64,000 bases of DNA from Prochlorococcus sp. AG-409-D09 (GTDB lineage Bacteria; Cyanobacteriota; Cyanobacteriia; PCC-6307; Cyanobiaceae): positions 1 through 64,000 of the forward strand of contig QCJQ01000003.1 in NCBI GenBank assembly GCA_003215935.1, in the 5' to 3' direction. Shown here piece by piece: positions 11,085 to 20,796 of this stretch. Numbering within the stretch: position 1 is the stretch's first letter; every line of letters begins with the position of its first letter. A program made the position numbers and the translations under genes. Under the pieces are notes generated by a model. That model was given only the letters and a program-made list of their open reading frames with translations. It had not been told where the DNA came from and did no database searches.

Positions 11085-12032
11085 GTGAGTGATGCTCGTC
11101 AACTCCTTGGGATCAAAGGAGGATCTGAAACAACAAATATTTGGAAGCTGCGCCTGCAGCTTATGAAGCCCATTACATGGATTCCACTTCTGTGGGGTGT
11201 AATCTGTGGTGCGGCTGCAAGTGGCCATTTTAAATGGAACTTCTATTACGTACTAGCTTCTTTTGCTTGTATGGTGATGAGTGGACCTATGCTTACAGGC
11301 TATACACAGACAATTAATGATTACTTTGATAGAGAAATAGATGCTATCAATGAACCCAATAGACCTATTCCTTCTGGAGCAATATCTTTATTACAAGTTA
11401 AATTACAAATCTTATTATTATTAATTGCTGGTCTAGCAATTGCATATGGATTAGACATTTGGGCACAGCACAAAACACCAACATTATTTTTTCTAGCCCT
11501 TGGTGGATCATTTGTTAGTTATATATATTCTGCACCTCCTTTAAAACTCAAACAAAATGGATGGCTAGGAAATTATGCTCTAGGGGCAAGCTATATAGCT
11601 TTACCTTGGTGGGCTGGACAAGCATTATTCGGTCAACTTACCTGGACCACATCACTACTAACACTTGCTTATAGTCTATCAGGACTTGGAATAGCAGTTA
11701 TCAATGATTTTAAAAGCGTTGAAGGAGATAAAGAACTAGGTCTTCAATCATTACCAGTTGTTTTTGGAATAAAAAATGCTAGTCGAATAAGTGCAGCAAT
11801 GATAAATATTTTCCAATTAGCTATGGTTTTAGTATTAATTTTAATTGGTCAAAAGTTTGCATCTGTAATACTTATATTACTAATAATTCCACAAATAACT
11901 TTTCAGGATATGTGGCTTCTTCGTGATCCTTTAGAGTTTGATGTTAAGTATCAAGCAAGTGCTCAACCATTTTTAATTCTTGGAATGCTTGTAACAGCTC
12001 TAGCTATAGGACATAGTTCTCTAATTACTTAA
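11085..12032 (+). CDS. chlG: Chlorophyll synthase (GTG start)
   Basis: UbiA-type prenyltransferase motif NDYFDREIDAINEPNRPIPSG. Confidence 0.95.
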   Translation: MSDARQLLGIKGGSETTNIWKLRLQLMKPITWIPLLWGVICGAAASGHFKWNFYYVLASFACMVMSGPMLTGYTQTINDYFDREIDAINEPNRPIPSGAISLLQVKLQILLLLIAGLAIAYGLDIWAQHKTPTLFFLALGGSFVSYIYSAPPLKLKQNGWLGNYALGASYIALPWWAGQALFGQLTWTTSLLTLAYSLSGLGIAVINDFKSVEGDKELGLQSLPVVFGIKNASRISAAMINIFQLAMVLVLILIGQKFASVILILLIIPQITFQDMWLLRDPLEFDVKYQASAQPFLILGMLVTALAIGHSSLIT

Positions 12033-12034
12033 TA

Positions 12035-13831
12035 GTGAGCAAAAATATTTTTAAAAATATTTTATTTGCATCAATTATATTCTCAGTTGGTTCATTAACA
12101 GCAGTTTCAGAAATATACATAAGCAAAGGTCTTGACTATTTGTTACCTGAAACAAGCAAAATAAAAAACTTTAAAAGATTAGGTACTATAACTTTACTCG
12201 CAAAGAATGGAGAGATAATCCAAAAAATTGGTCCTGCAACCAGAGAAAAAGTTTACCCAGGTAAAATGCCTTTAATGATTGAAAAAGCTTTTATAGCAGC
12301 AGAAGATAGGAGATTTTACATGCATGATGGAGTGGATTTCTGGGGAGTCATTCGTGCAGCAAGTAAAAACTTAAGACAAATCTCATTCGAAGAAGGAGCT
12401 AGCACTATCACACAACAATTAGCTAGAATAGTATATTTAAGTCAAGATAAAACAATTACAAGGAAAGTAAAAGAAGCAGCTTTAGCTTTCAAAATAGAGA
12501 GAGAGCTAAGTAAAGAAGAAATACTTTTAAAATATCTAAATAATGTTTATTTAGGATCAAGTGCTTATGGAATTTCCGATGCAGCCTGGGTTTACTTCTC
12601 TAAAACTCCAGACTTATTAACACTATCGGAAACAGCTTTAATAGCAGGCTTAGCACCTGCTCCTTCTTTATATTCACCATTAGTAAATAAAGATTTAGCA
12701 ATTAAGCGGCGTAATATTGTTCTACAAAGAATGCAACATGAAGGATTTATCTCTCAGTCAGAATTTAAAAAAGCAATTAATAGTGAAATTACTTTAAAAA
12801 CTAGTGTCCCAAAATATTTTAATAGTGCTGCTCCTTTTTTTTCTAGTTGGTTATTTCAAGAATTGCCTAAGATACTAACAGAAGAGCAAATTGAAATTGG
12901 TGGCCTTACAATAAGAACAAGCCTAAATCTTGAATGGCAATTAATCGCAAGAGAAATAATTCAAACCTACAGTCCTAAAGAAATAGAGGCTGCACTTGTT
13001 GCTATAGAACCTAATTCAGGTTTTGTAAGGGTATTAATAGGCGGTAAAGATTTTAATAAAAATCAATTCAATAGAGCAACTCAAGCATTACGTTCACCAG
13101 GTTCAACTTTTAAAATCTTTATATATCTAGCTGCTCTAATCGAAGGTATAAAACCCAACGATATTTTCCTAGACCACCCTAAGTGCTGGTATGGATATTG
13201 TCCCAATAATTTTGGCAACAAATATTTAGGAGAGATTAAACTTATCGATGCATTAAGAACATCTTCTAATACCATCGCAGTTCAATTATTAGATGATATT
13301 GGTTTTAAAAAAATTATATCAATTGCCAATAAATTAGGGATTGGAATTGAAAGTGAATTAGGAAATTATTATCCATTAGCTATAGGGGCTCTAGAGGAAA
13401 CAGTTATAAATATGACAGCAGCATATGCATCTATAATAAATGAAGGTTTATACATAAAACCTACCCCTTTTGAAGAAATCAAAGGGCCAAACAATATTAT
13501 TCTTTGGAGTAAAAATCAAAATCATATAAAAGGGGAGCAAACAATACCAAAGCCAGTTGCTCAAACACTTGTCAAAATGCTTAAAACAGTAGTAAAAGAT
13601 GGCACTGGTATAGCAGCTTCCCTTCCGAATAGACCTGTTGCAGGAAAAACAGGAACTTCCGAAGGCAATAGAGATTTATGGTTTATTGGATCTCTCCCCG
13701 AATTAACAACTGGTGTCTGGCTTGGTAATGACAACAATAAAGTAACAACTAGTAGTAGTGGGAATGCCGCATTAACCTGGAGACTATTTGTCCAAAAAAT
13801 CGAAAAAGACCTTACTCAAATTAAATTCTGA
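12035..13831 (+). CDS. Class A penicillin-binding protein (GTG start)
   Basis: Transglycosylase motif EDRRFYMHDGVDFWGVIRAA; transpeptidase SPGSTFK, SSN, KTGTSEG. Confidence 0.93.
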   Translation: MSKNIFKNILFASIIFSVGSLTAVSEIYISKGLDYLLPETSKIKNFKRLGTITLLAKNGEIIQKIGPATREKVYPGKMPLMIEKAFIAAEDRRFYMHDGVDFWGVIRAASKNLRQISFEEGASTITQQLARIVYLSQDKTITRKVKEAALAFKIERELSKEEILLKYLNNVYLGSSAYGISDAAWVYFSKTPDLLTLSETALIAGLAPAPSLYSPLVNKDLAIKRRNIVLQRMQHEGFISQSEFKKAINSEITLKTSVPKYFNSAAPFFSSWLFQELPKILTEEQIEIGGLTIRTSLNLEWQLIAREIIQTYSPKEIEAALVAIEPNSGFVRVLIGGKDFNKNQFNRATQALRSPGSTFKIFIYLAALIEGIKPNDIFLDHPKCWYGYCPNNFGNKYLGEIKLIDALRTSSNTIAVQLLDDIGFKKIISIANKLGIGIESELGNYYPLAIGALEETVINMTAAYASIINEGLYIKPTPFEEIKGPNNIILWSKNQNHIKGEQTIPKPVAQTLVKMLKTVVKDGTGIAASLPNRPVAGKTGTSEGNRDLWFIGSLPELTTGVWLGNDNNKVTTSSSGNAALTWRLFVQKIEKDLTQIKF

Positions 13832-13854
13832 GCAATGAGTCAATTAACTTAAAT

Positions 13855-15189
13855 TCACTTTAAATATTCTAATAATACCGAATAAAATCCATCTCCCAAA
13901 ACATTTTGATTAGGCCAAATTTGTCTCTCTTTAAGTAAACGAAATGGAGGGAATTCTTTAAGAAAATTACTTATTTGTTTAGTATTTTCATCGGGATGAA
14001 AAGTACAAGTTGAATAAACTAATTGACCGCCTTTTTTTAATAAAGGTATCATTGCTTTAAGAAGGTTATATTGCAACATAACTAGACCCTTAATCTTTAT
14101 TGGATTAATTCTCCAACGAGCATCTGGATTTCTAGCTAATGTTCCCAATCCAGAGCAAGGTGCATCTAATAAAATCTTGTCAAAATAATTTTCCCATTCG
14201 GGTTTTAAAGTCAATAATTGAGTTGAATCTCCACTAAAAGTATTAATAGAAAATGTCCCCAATCTCTTTGAATTAATAGTTAGTCTCTGCAAACGCTTAC
14301 TAGAGGAATCAACAGCCCAAACTTCTCCCTGGTTTTTCAACATTTCAGCTATATGTGTTGTCTTCCCTCCAGGAGCTGCACATGCATCAAGAATTCGATC
14401 CCCAACTTTTGGATTCAAAAGTGGTGCAATTAATTGAGAAGAACGATCTTGAACAGACCACTCACCTTTATCAAAACCTGGTAAATCTCTTATATTTCCT
14501 TTCCCTAAATCAACTTCAATGCCATAAGGGCAGTTAGGAATACATTTAGATTTAATTCCTAACGAATCAAATTTACTCTTTAGTGAAAAAATATCTGATC
14601 GAATAGAATTAACCCTTAAATCTAGCGAAGGATATTTATTAAAAGATTCTGCGATTGTTTGGGCGACTTTTTCACCTTTCCACTGAATCAAATCTTTAGC
14701 CAACCAAATTGGCACAGATTTCTCTTGAGCTAATCTTTTCGAAACATTATCAGCTAAAGGAAATGATTTACCAGCTACCTGAACTCGCAAAGTAGATCTT
14801 AAAATAGCATTAACAACTGGAGCAAGTTTCGCAAAAGAACTAGATTTAGCTAATTCAACAGTGGTGTTAATAGCTGCTGATGAAGGAATATTTTTCATTT
14901 TCAATATCTGATAAAGGCCTACATGCAATAACCATCTCAATTTAGGAGGCTGCTTTCTCGCAGGAACCTTTCCTAAAAAATCTATCCAACAGTCCAAAAA
15001 ATACCTTTGACGTATTGATCCATACGCGAGCTCAGTAGCTAAAGCTCGATCACTATCACTAAGAGAATAATTGCGAATTACTCTATCAAGTGCCATATCT
15101 GAATAAGCACCAGATGCCACAGCTTGCAATACGTCCCAAGCAGCTTTTCTTGGTATTAAACCTATTTTAGAATTCACTATTTTGCTCAA
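13855..15189 (-). CDS. rsmB: 16S rRNA m5C methyltransferase RsmB (Sun)
   Basis: DACAAPGGKTTHIAE, LLDAPCSGLGTLARNPD, YSTCTFHPDEN. Confidence 0.93.
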   Translation of the reverse strand: MSKIVNSKIGLIPRKAAWDVLQAVASGAYSDMALDRVIRNYSLSDSDRALATELAYGSIRQRYFLDCWIDFLGKVPARKQPPKLRWLLHVGLYQILKMKNIPSSAAINTTVELAKSSSFAKLAPVVNAILRSTLRVQVAGKSFPLADNVSKRLAQEKSVPIWLAKDLIQWKGEKVAQTIAESFNKYPSLDLRVNSIRSDIFSLKSKFDSLGIKSKCIPNCPYGIEVDLGKGNIRDLPGFDKGEWSVQDRSSQLIAPLLNPKVGDRILDACAAPGGKTTHIAEMLKNQGEVWAVDSSSKRLQRLTINSKRLGTFSINTFSGDSTQLLTLKPEWENYFDKILLDAPCSGLGTLARNPDARWRINPIKIKGLVMLQYNLLKAMIPLLKKGGQLVYSTCTFHPDENTKQISNFLKEFPPFRLLKERQIWPNQNVLGDGFYSVLLEYLK

Positions 15190-15449
15190 AGAAACCCTCT
15201 CCTCTTTTTAATTATCATGGAAATAAATTAACCCCTAAATCATTATAGAAAAGAAGTGCATTTACAACTCAAATAATATACGATTTAAAATAAAATTACT
15301 GCAAAATACTATTAATTCATATCGAAGAAATAAAACCTACCTTTTAAAAAAAATAATTAGTCAAAAACCAATTATAGAAAGAACAATTAATTTCCTTGGC
15401 GCCAATTGATTAAGTGTTCCATTCTGGGAAGCATCCCATAGAGTCTAGA

Positions 15450-15455
15450 TATAAT
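15450..15455 (+). promoter_or_regulatory. Candidate -10 hexamer TATAAT of the porin gene
   Basis: Exact TATAAT 34 nt upstream of the ATG; no clear -35 hexamer. Confidence 0.45.
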
Positions 15456-15469
15456 AAGTATGCATTTTT

Positions 15470-15478
15470 GTGTGAGGA
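15470..15478 (+). promoter_or_regulatory. Candidate Yfr1 sRNA pairing site over the porin RBS
   Basis: GTGTGAGGA is the reverse complement of TCCTCACAC, 9 of 11 nt of the conserved Yfr1 core ACUCCUCACAC, just before ATG 15484. Confidence 0.55.
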
Positions 15479-15483
15479 CACAA

Positions 15484-16854
15484 ATGAAGCTATTCCAGCA
15501 ATTGCTGGTAGCTCCCGCAGCTCTAGGCCTTTTAAGTCCTTTAGCCGCTAACGCTACTGAATTAAATTTAAATCGAGTCGAAAACTACTCAGAAACCTCA
15601 CAGCAAGAGGTTTTAAGTTTTTCAGATGTATACCCTACAGATTGGGCATTTCAGTCTTTGAAAAAACTAGCAGTTAATCACAACTGCAATGTTTCCATTC
15701 CAGAAGAAACTATTAGCCGATACGAAGCTGCTGCTCTTTTAAACAAGTGCCTTGGCAATATCGCTACTGATCTCACTGTTGAAGAAAGACGTTTAATCAC
15801 CGAATTCTCTGTTGAACTTGCTTCTATCAAAGGAAACAGTGAAATAGCTGCAAGTATTGGAGAGTTTGAAGCAGGTGCTTTCTCTTCTACTACAACAATG
15901 GATGGGACAGCTACATTCACTCTTGGCTCAGTAACCGATGGTGGTGTCGCTGACGACAAAGACGCTTTGGTTATGCAATATGCCTATGACCTTGCACTGA
16001 ATACCAGTTTCAATGGTGACGATCTTTTATACGTTGGAGTAGAAACTGGCAACGCAGAGGGTCCTCTCTCGAATATGGATTCTGCTGTAGCAGGATTGAG
16101 TACAGATGAAAGCAAGGCATATCTATCTGTTCATTCAATGTATTACGTCTTCCCTGTAGGAGACGTAGAATTGACTGTAGGTCCTCTACTAGACCAGGAT
16201 GATGTAATCGCTTCAACTGGATCTGTTTACTCAAACGCCTATAGATGGTCCAGTATGCCACTATCTTCTGATGGTGATGTAACAGGACCTGGACTTGCAG
16301 TTGCTTATTCCAATGACTCTGGGTTTGTTGCTTCAGCAAGCTTTGTTGGTACAGAAGGAACTAATTCTGCCCAAAACAAAGGTCTTTTAGGTGATGACTC
16401 AGCAGATGTATATACTCTATCTGCAGGGTACAGCTGGGATTCATTCAACACAGGAATCGTCTTCTCTTCCAATGATGAAGGTGACGCATACTATGGATCA
16501 CATGAGACTATCGGTGTAGGTGCTTCTTGGGTTCCAGAAGAGCTACCATTCTCGATTAGTGCAACATACGATCAGAAGGATCCTGAAAATGGAAACACTT
16601 CTAGCAACTATTTTATAGGTGTTGAATACACTGGTGTAGGTCCTGGCACATTATCTGCTGCCTATTCCTTCACTGATGTAGAAACCACACACAGTGCTTA
16701 TCCTTCAGAAGTAGAAGAAGGAATGGAACTTGTCTATGCTTATCCAGTAAATGACAATATCACCATTTCACCTGGTGTGTTCTATGCGTCAGAGAAGACT
16801 CATGGAAAAGAAGATGATACTGGTTTCTTTGTTGAAACAGCTTTCAGCTTCTAA
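15484..16854 (+). CDS. Outer-membrane porin with SLH-like N-terminus
   Basis: Signal peptide MKLFQQLLVAPAALGLLSPLAANA; SLH-like FSDVYPTDWAFQSLKKLA...RYEAAALLNKCL; C-terminal beta-strands ending in F; RBS-like GAGGA before ATG 15484. Confidence 0.8.
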   Translation: MKLFQQLLVAPAALGLLSPLAANATELNLNRVENYSETSQQEVLSFSDVYPTDWAFQSLKKLAVNHNCNVSIPEETISRYEAAALLNKCLGNIATDLTVEERRLITEFSVELASIKGNSEIAASIGEFEAGAFSSTTTMDGTATFTLGSVTDGGVADDKDALVMQYAYDLALNTSFNGDDLLYVGVETGNAEGPLSNMDSAVAGLSTDESKAYLSVHSMYYVFPVGDVELTVGPLLDQDDVIASTGSVYSNAYRWSSMPLSSDGDVTGPGLAVAYSNDSGFVASASFVGTEGTNSAQNKGLLGDDSADVYTLSAGYSWDSFNTGIVFSSNDEGDAYYGSHETIGVGASWVPEELPFSISATYDQKDPENGNTSSNYFIGVEYTGVGPGTLSAAYSFTDVETTHSAYPSEVEEGMELVYAYPVNDNITISPGVFYASEKTHGKEDDTGFFVETAFSF

Positions 16855-16880
16855 TCTCTGATTAAAACTCTAGTAACAAA

Positions 16881-16913
16881 AACTCTCATCTGAAAAGGTG
16901 AGAGTTTTTTTCT
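16881..16913 (+). terminator. Rho-independent terminator after the porin gene
   Basis: AACTCTCATC-TGAAAA-GGTGAGAGTT followed by a T-run. Confidence 0.9.
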
Positions 16914-17050
16914 TGGTTAGTTTTTTAATCATATAATTTCTATATAACTTGATAAACTCAACAATTAATTTCATATGAATTAGATTCTCTATAAATATAA
17001 AATTTTCATTTATAAAAGTTCAGGAAAGTTCAAGAAAATCATTTACACCT

Positions 17051-17740
17051 ATGCCCTTATTAGCTCGCAGATTCGCAAAACTTAAATCCGTATTAGATCA
17101 AAGGATTAGTGATCTGACAGTTCTATTAGAAGAAGTAGAGAAGCCCCATAATTTATCCGCAATTTTACGAACTTGTGATGCAGTAGGCATTATCGATGCA
17201 CATGCTGTTTCTAAAATGAATAAATTAATCACTTTCAACAGTACTTCTCAAGGAAGTCAAAAATGGATAAAACTACATGAACATAAAAATATTGAAGAAG
17301 CAATCCTAAAAATTAAAAAGAGAGGGTTTCAAATTTATGGAACTAGTCTTAAAGGGGCCTCTATAGACTATAGGCAATGCGATTTCACACAGCCAACAGC
17401 TTTTGTTCTTGGTGCTGAAAAATGGGGATTAAGTGAAAATGCTATGAATTTAATCGATAATTCGATACATATACCCATGAGAGGTATGGTCCAATCATTA
17501 AACGTATCAGTAGCTGCTTCTACACTTTTATTTGAAGCAATTAGACAAAGAGAAATAGCTGGCCTCATACCAAGCAAAGGGGAAGGATTAGATCCAACTA
17601 CCTACAAAAACAAGCTCTTTGAATGGGCCTATCCAGAAGTGGCAAAATGGTGTAAAGAAAAAGGTAGAGATTACCCCGAATTAAACTCAAATGGAGAGAT
17701 ATTAGAAACTTTACCTAGAACTATTAAAGTCAAATGCTAA
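17051..17740 (+). CDS. trmH: tRNA (guanosine-2'-O-)-methyltransferase TrmH
   Basis: SPOUT motifs: EKPHNLSAILRTCDAVG, LGAEKWGLSENA, IPMRGMVQSLNVSVAAS. Confidence 0.92.
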   Translation: MPLLARRFAKLKSVLDQRISDLTVLLEEVEKPHNLSAILRTCDAVGIIDAHAVSKMNKLITFNSTSQGSQKWIKLHEHKNIEEAILKIKKRGFQIYGTSLKGASIDYRQCDFTQPTAFVLGAEKWGLSENAMNLIDNSIHIPMRGMVQSLNVSVAASTLLFEAIRQREIAGLIPSKGEGLDPTTYKNKLFEWAYPEVAKWCKEKGRDYPELNSNGEILETLPRTIKVKC

Positions 17741-17776
17741 TTCTTATTAAAAGTACAAATCAAAAAATTGCCATTT

Positions 17777-18625
17777 TTATTTATCTTGACTAATTAATAT
17801 TTCAAGACCTTCGCCAATCAAAGACAAGCCAAAAACAAGTCCAAACATAGCTAATCCTGGATACAAAGCAGTCCACCAAACACCTGTTGGAATTGCAACC
17901 AAAGCCATATTTAAGTCACTACCCCATTCAGGAACAGATGCTGGTAATCCCAACCCCAAGAATCCAAGACTACCTAAAACTAAAATTGCATCAGCAGCAT
18001 TAAGAGTTAAAACTACAGGTAAAGAGGTTATAACATTTTTAAAAATATATTTTCTAATTATCCAAAAAGGGCCTGCTCCCATCGTCTTAGCTGCATCAAT
18101 ATAAAGTTCAGATTTCACTTGAGCAGTTTGGTTCCTTACCAAACGAAAATACTGCGGTATATAAACAATACAAAGAGCAATAGCAGCATTTAATATACCT
18201 CTCCCCAAAAGGAATGCCATCACAACAGATAGTAATAGCACTGGAATTGTATATAGAGTATCCATAAGCAAAACAAAAACTCTATCGACAAATCCACCAA
18301 AAAAGCCACTAATCAATCCCATCGGAACTCCTACAAATAAAGCTAAGCTGACAGCAAGAAAAACGACTTGCAGCGCAACACCAGTCCCTTCCAAAGTTCT
18401 AGTACAAACATCTCTTCCAAGACGATCAGTTCCACACCAATGTAATAGTGAAGGAGAATCAAAAATTACTGCATTTACTCCTGCTTCACCATCAGGCAAA
18501 ATTCCTAAACCAGAAAAAATTGGAGTAAGAATAGCAATTAAAAAATAAATAAATACAATTAAAAGCCCTATGCGAGTCATTTTAATCGACAAATTCTGAT
18601 CGAACAGCAATCTTTTTAAAGACAC
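17777..18625 (-). CDS. ABC transporter permease, Dpp/Opp type
   Basis: Dipeptide permease C-like: HWCGTDRLGRDVCTRTLEG, PEWGSDLNMA. Confidence 0.85.
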   Translation of the reverse strand: MSLKRLLFDQNLSIKMTRIGLLIVFIYFLIAILTPIFSGLGILPDGEAGVNAVIFDSPSLLHWCGTDRLGRDVCTRTLEGTGVALQVVFLAVSLALFVGVPMGLISGFFGGFVDRVFVLLMDTLYTIPVLLLSVVMAFLLGRGILNAAIALCIVYIPQYFRLVRNQTAQVKSELYIDAAKTMGAGPFWIIRKYIFKNVITSLPVVLTLNAADAILVLGSLGFLGLGLPASVPEWGSDLNMALVAIPTGVWWTALYPGLAMFGLVFGLSLIGEGLEILISQDK

Positions 18626-18712
18626 TTCATTAAAAGTAGCTCTTAAGTTGAGAAATCATAAAATCAAGTAGAGATAAATAAAATCTCTGCTTAAATACAA
18701 ACACCATTATAT

Positions 18713-18883
18713 ATGAAAATGGACAAAAGAAATCAGGGACTTACTGTAGGTGAGTTAACAATTGCCATAGCTGCAATAATTTTAATCTTCTTTGTCTGGT
18801 CAGGAATTAACAAAAGCAACAATGACCGAAGTCGTCAAATATCTATTATCTCCAATAATTTTGCAATATTAAAAGCCAATTAA
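18713..18883 (+). CDS. 56-aa type IV pilin-like micro-protein
   Basis: MKMDKRNQG|LTVGELTIAIAAIILIFFVWSGINKSNNDRSRQISIISNNFAILKAN; Gly(-1)/Glu(+5) prepilin peptidase site followed by a hydrophobic helix; not in supplied ORF track. Confidence 0.65.
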   Translation: MKMDKRNQGLTVGELTIAIAAIILIFFVWSGINKSNNDRSRQISIISNNFAILKAN

Positions 18884-18910
18884 TTAATTTATTTATTTAT
18901 TTATTTATTA
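18881..18910. repeat. (ATTT)n tetranucleotide tract
   Basis: taattaatttatttatttatttatttatta spans the lepA stop. Confidence 0.85.
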
Positions 18911-20709
18911 AGTTTAAGTACTGCCATAAAAGCCTCTTGAGGTACATCTACTTTGCCCATTGACTTCATACGTTTTTTACCTTTGGCTTGTTTTTTAAGT
19001 AATTTTTTCTTCCTGGAAATATCTCCACCATAACATTTAGCTAAAACATCTTTACGTAAAGCACTAATGCTTTCACTAGCAATAATTCTGCTTCCAATAG
19101 ATGCTTGTAATGGAATTTTAAACTGTTGCTTCGGTATCAATTCTTTTAATTTCTCTACAAGTCCTCGGCCTACCCCATAAGCTTTTTCTCTATGAACAAT
19201 TGTCGTAAGTGGGTCAGCTTTCTCTGCATTAATCAACACATCTAATCGAACTAAATCATTTTTTCTATAACCAATTAAATGGTATTCCATAGAAGCATAT
19301 CCTTTTGTTCTACTCTTCATTTGATCAAAAAAATCCGTGACAACTTCTGCCAATGGAATCTCATAGATCAGGGTAACTCTGTCAGTAGTTATGTATTTCA
19401 TATCAACAAAGTCTCCCCTTCGATCCTGACAAAGCCCCATTAATGTTCCATTGTATTCATTAGGCGCATAAATTTCCATTCTTACGTAAGGCTCCTCTAT
19501 ATATTCACGTTTCTGTGGATCTGGAAGAGTCGCAGGATTATCTATCATAACTACATCTCCATTAATTAATTGAACTTGATAAATAACTGATGGAGCAGTC
19601 ACGATTAAATCCAAATCATATTCTCGCTCTAAACGTTCTTGAACTATTTCCATATGAAGAAGTCCTAGAAATCCACAACGAAAACCAAAACCCATTGCAC
19701 TACTAGTTTCAGGCTCATACTTAAGCGCTGCATCTGAAAGCTGCAATTTATCCAATGATTCTCTTAAATCAGGGTATTGATCCGCATCAGTAGGGAACAG
19801 GCCACAAAACACCATTGGTTTAGCCTCTGTATAGCCAGGCAATGGCTCCAAAGCAGGATCATTCAACAAAGTTATAGTGTCTCCAACACGTGCATCTGAA
19901 ACAGCTTTAATTGACGCAGCCAAATAGCCAACTTCTCCTGCATGCAATTCATCTGCCTTGCACTGATCTGGAGCCATTACACCTATTTCATCAAGTTCAT
20001 AACTCTGTTTACTTGCCATTAATAATATCTTGTCTTTATGTGCTAAGCGACCACTAATCACACGAAAGTATACGATGACTCCTCTATATGAGTCGTAATA
20101 AGAGTCAAAAATAAGAGCCTTAGTCTTTTGCCCAAAGTCTTCTGTTGGAGGAGGGATTCTATCAACGATAGATTGAAGAATTTCTGAAATACCAAGACCT
20201 GTTTTTGCAGAACACGATATTGCATTTGTAACATCAAGACCAATAATGGATTCGATTTCTTGTTTAATCCTTTCGGGATCAGCACCAGGTAAGTCAATTT
20301 TATTTAATACAGGAATAATTTCTAAATCATTCTCCAAAGCTAAATAAACATTTGCCAATGTTTGAGCTTCAACTCCTTGACTAGCATCAACGACAAGCAG
20401 TGCTCCTTCACAAGCTTGCAGAGACCGACTTACTTCATAGGAAAAGTCGACATGACCTGGAGTATCAATAAGGTTCAGGACATATTCTTGTTGATCATTA
20501 GCTATATAATTCATTCTGGCAGCTTGTAATTTAATAGTTATGCCTCTTTCTCTTTCAATATCCATATTGTCTAAAAATTGATCCTGCATATCCCTAGTCG
20601 CAACTGTTCCTGTTTCCTGCAGAAGCCTATCTGCAAGTGTTGACTTGCCGTGATCTATATGAGCAATTATGCAAAAGTTTCTCAAACGAGAAACAGGAAA
20701 TTTTGTCAT
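18901..20709 (-). CDS. lepA: Elongation factor 4 (LepA)
   Basis: [37 protein letters not shown], LepA C-terminal [17 protein letters not shown]. Confidence 0.97.
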   Translation of the reverse strand: MTKFPVSRLRNFCIIAHIDHGKSTLADRLLQETGTVATRDMQDQFLDNMDIERERGITIKLQAARMNYIANDQQEYVLNLIDTPGHVDFSYEVSRSLQACEGALLVVDASQGVEAQTLANVYLALENDLEIIPVLNKIDLPGADPERIKQEIESIIGLDVTNAISCSAKTGLGISEILQSIVDRIPPPTEDFGQKTKALIFDSYYDSYRGVIVYFRVISGRLAHKDKILLMASKQSYELDEIGVMAPDQCKADELHAGEVGYLAASIKAVSDARVGDTITLLNDPALEPLPGYTEAKPMVFCGLFPTDADQYPDLRESLDKLQLSDAALKYEPETSSAMGFGFRCGFLGLLHMEIVQERLEREYDLDLIVTAPSVIYQVQLINGDVVMIDNPATLPDPQKREYIEEPYVRMEIYAPNEYNGTLMGLCQDRRGDFVDMKYITTDRVTLIYEIPLAEVVTDFFDQMKSRTKGYASMEYHLIGYRKNDLVRLDVLINAEKADPLTTIVHREKAYGVGRGLVEKLKELIPKQQFKIPLQASIGSRIIASESISALRKDVLAKCYGGDISRKKKLLKKQAKGKKRMKSMGKVDVPQEAFMAVLKLNK

Positions 20710-20796
20710 GCTTTAATTTTTCCCTTGTGTTGTCTCAACCTCAATTCATAAAATTTAAAAATTCATTTAAAACTTGAATTACGAGAGGTTGGTAAA

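Noticed and set aside
15678-16339. Minus-strand ORFs of 93 and 109 aa opposite the porin gene
   Set aside because: Antisense shadow ORFs of a well-supported signal-peptide-bearing porin; low-complexity translations.
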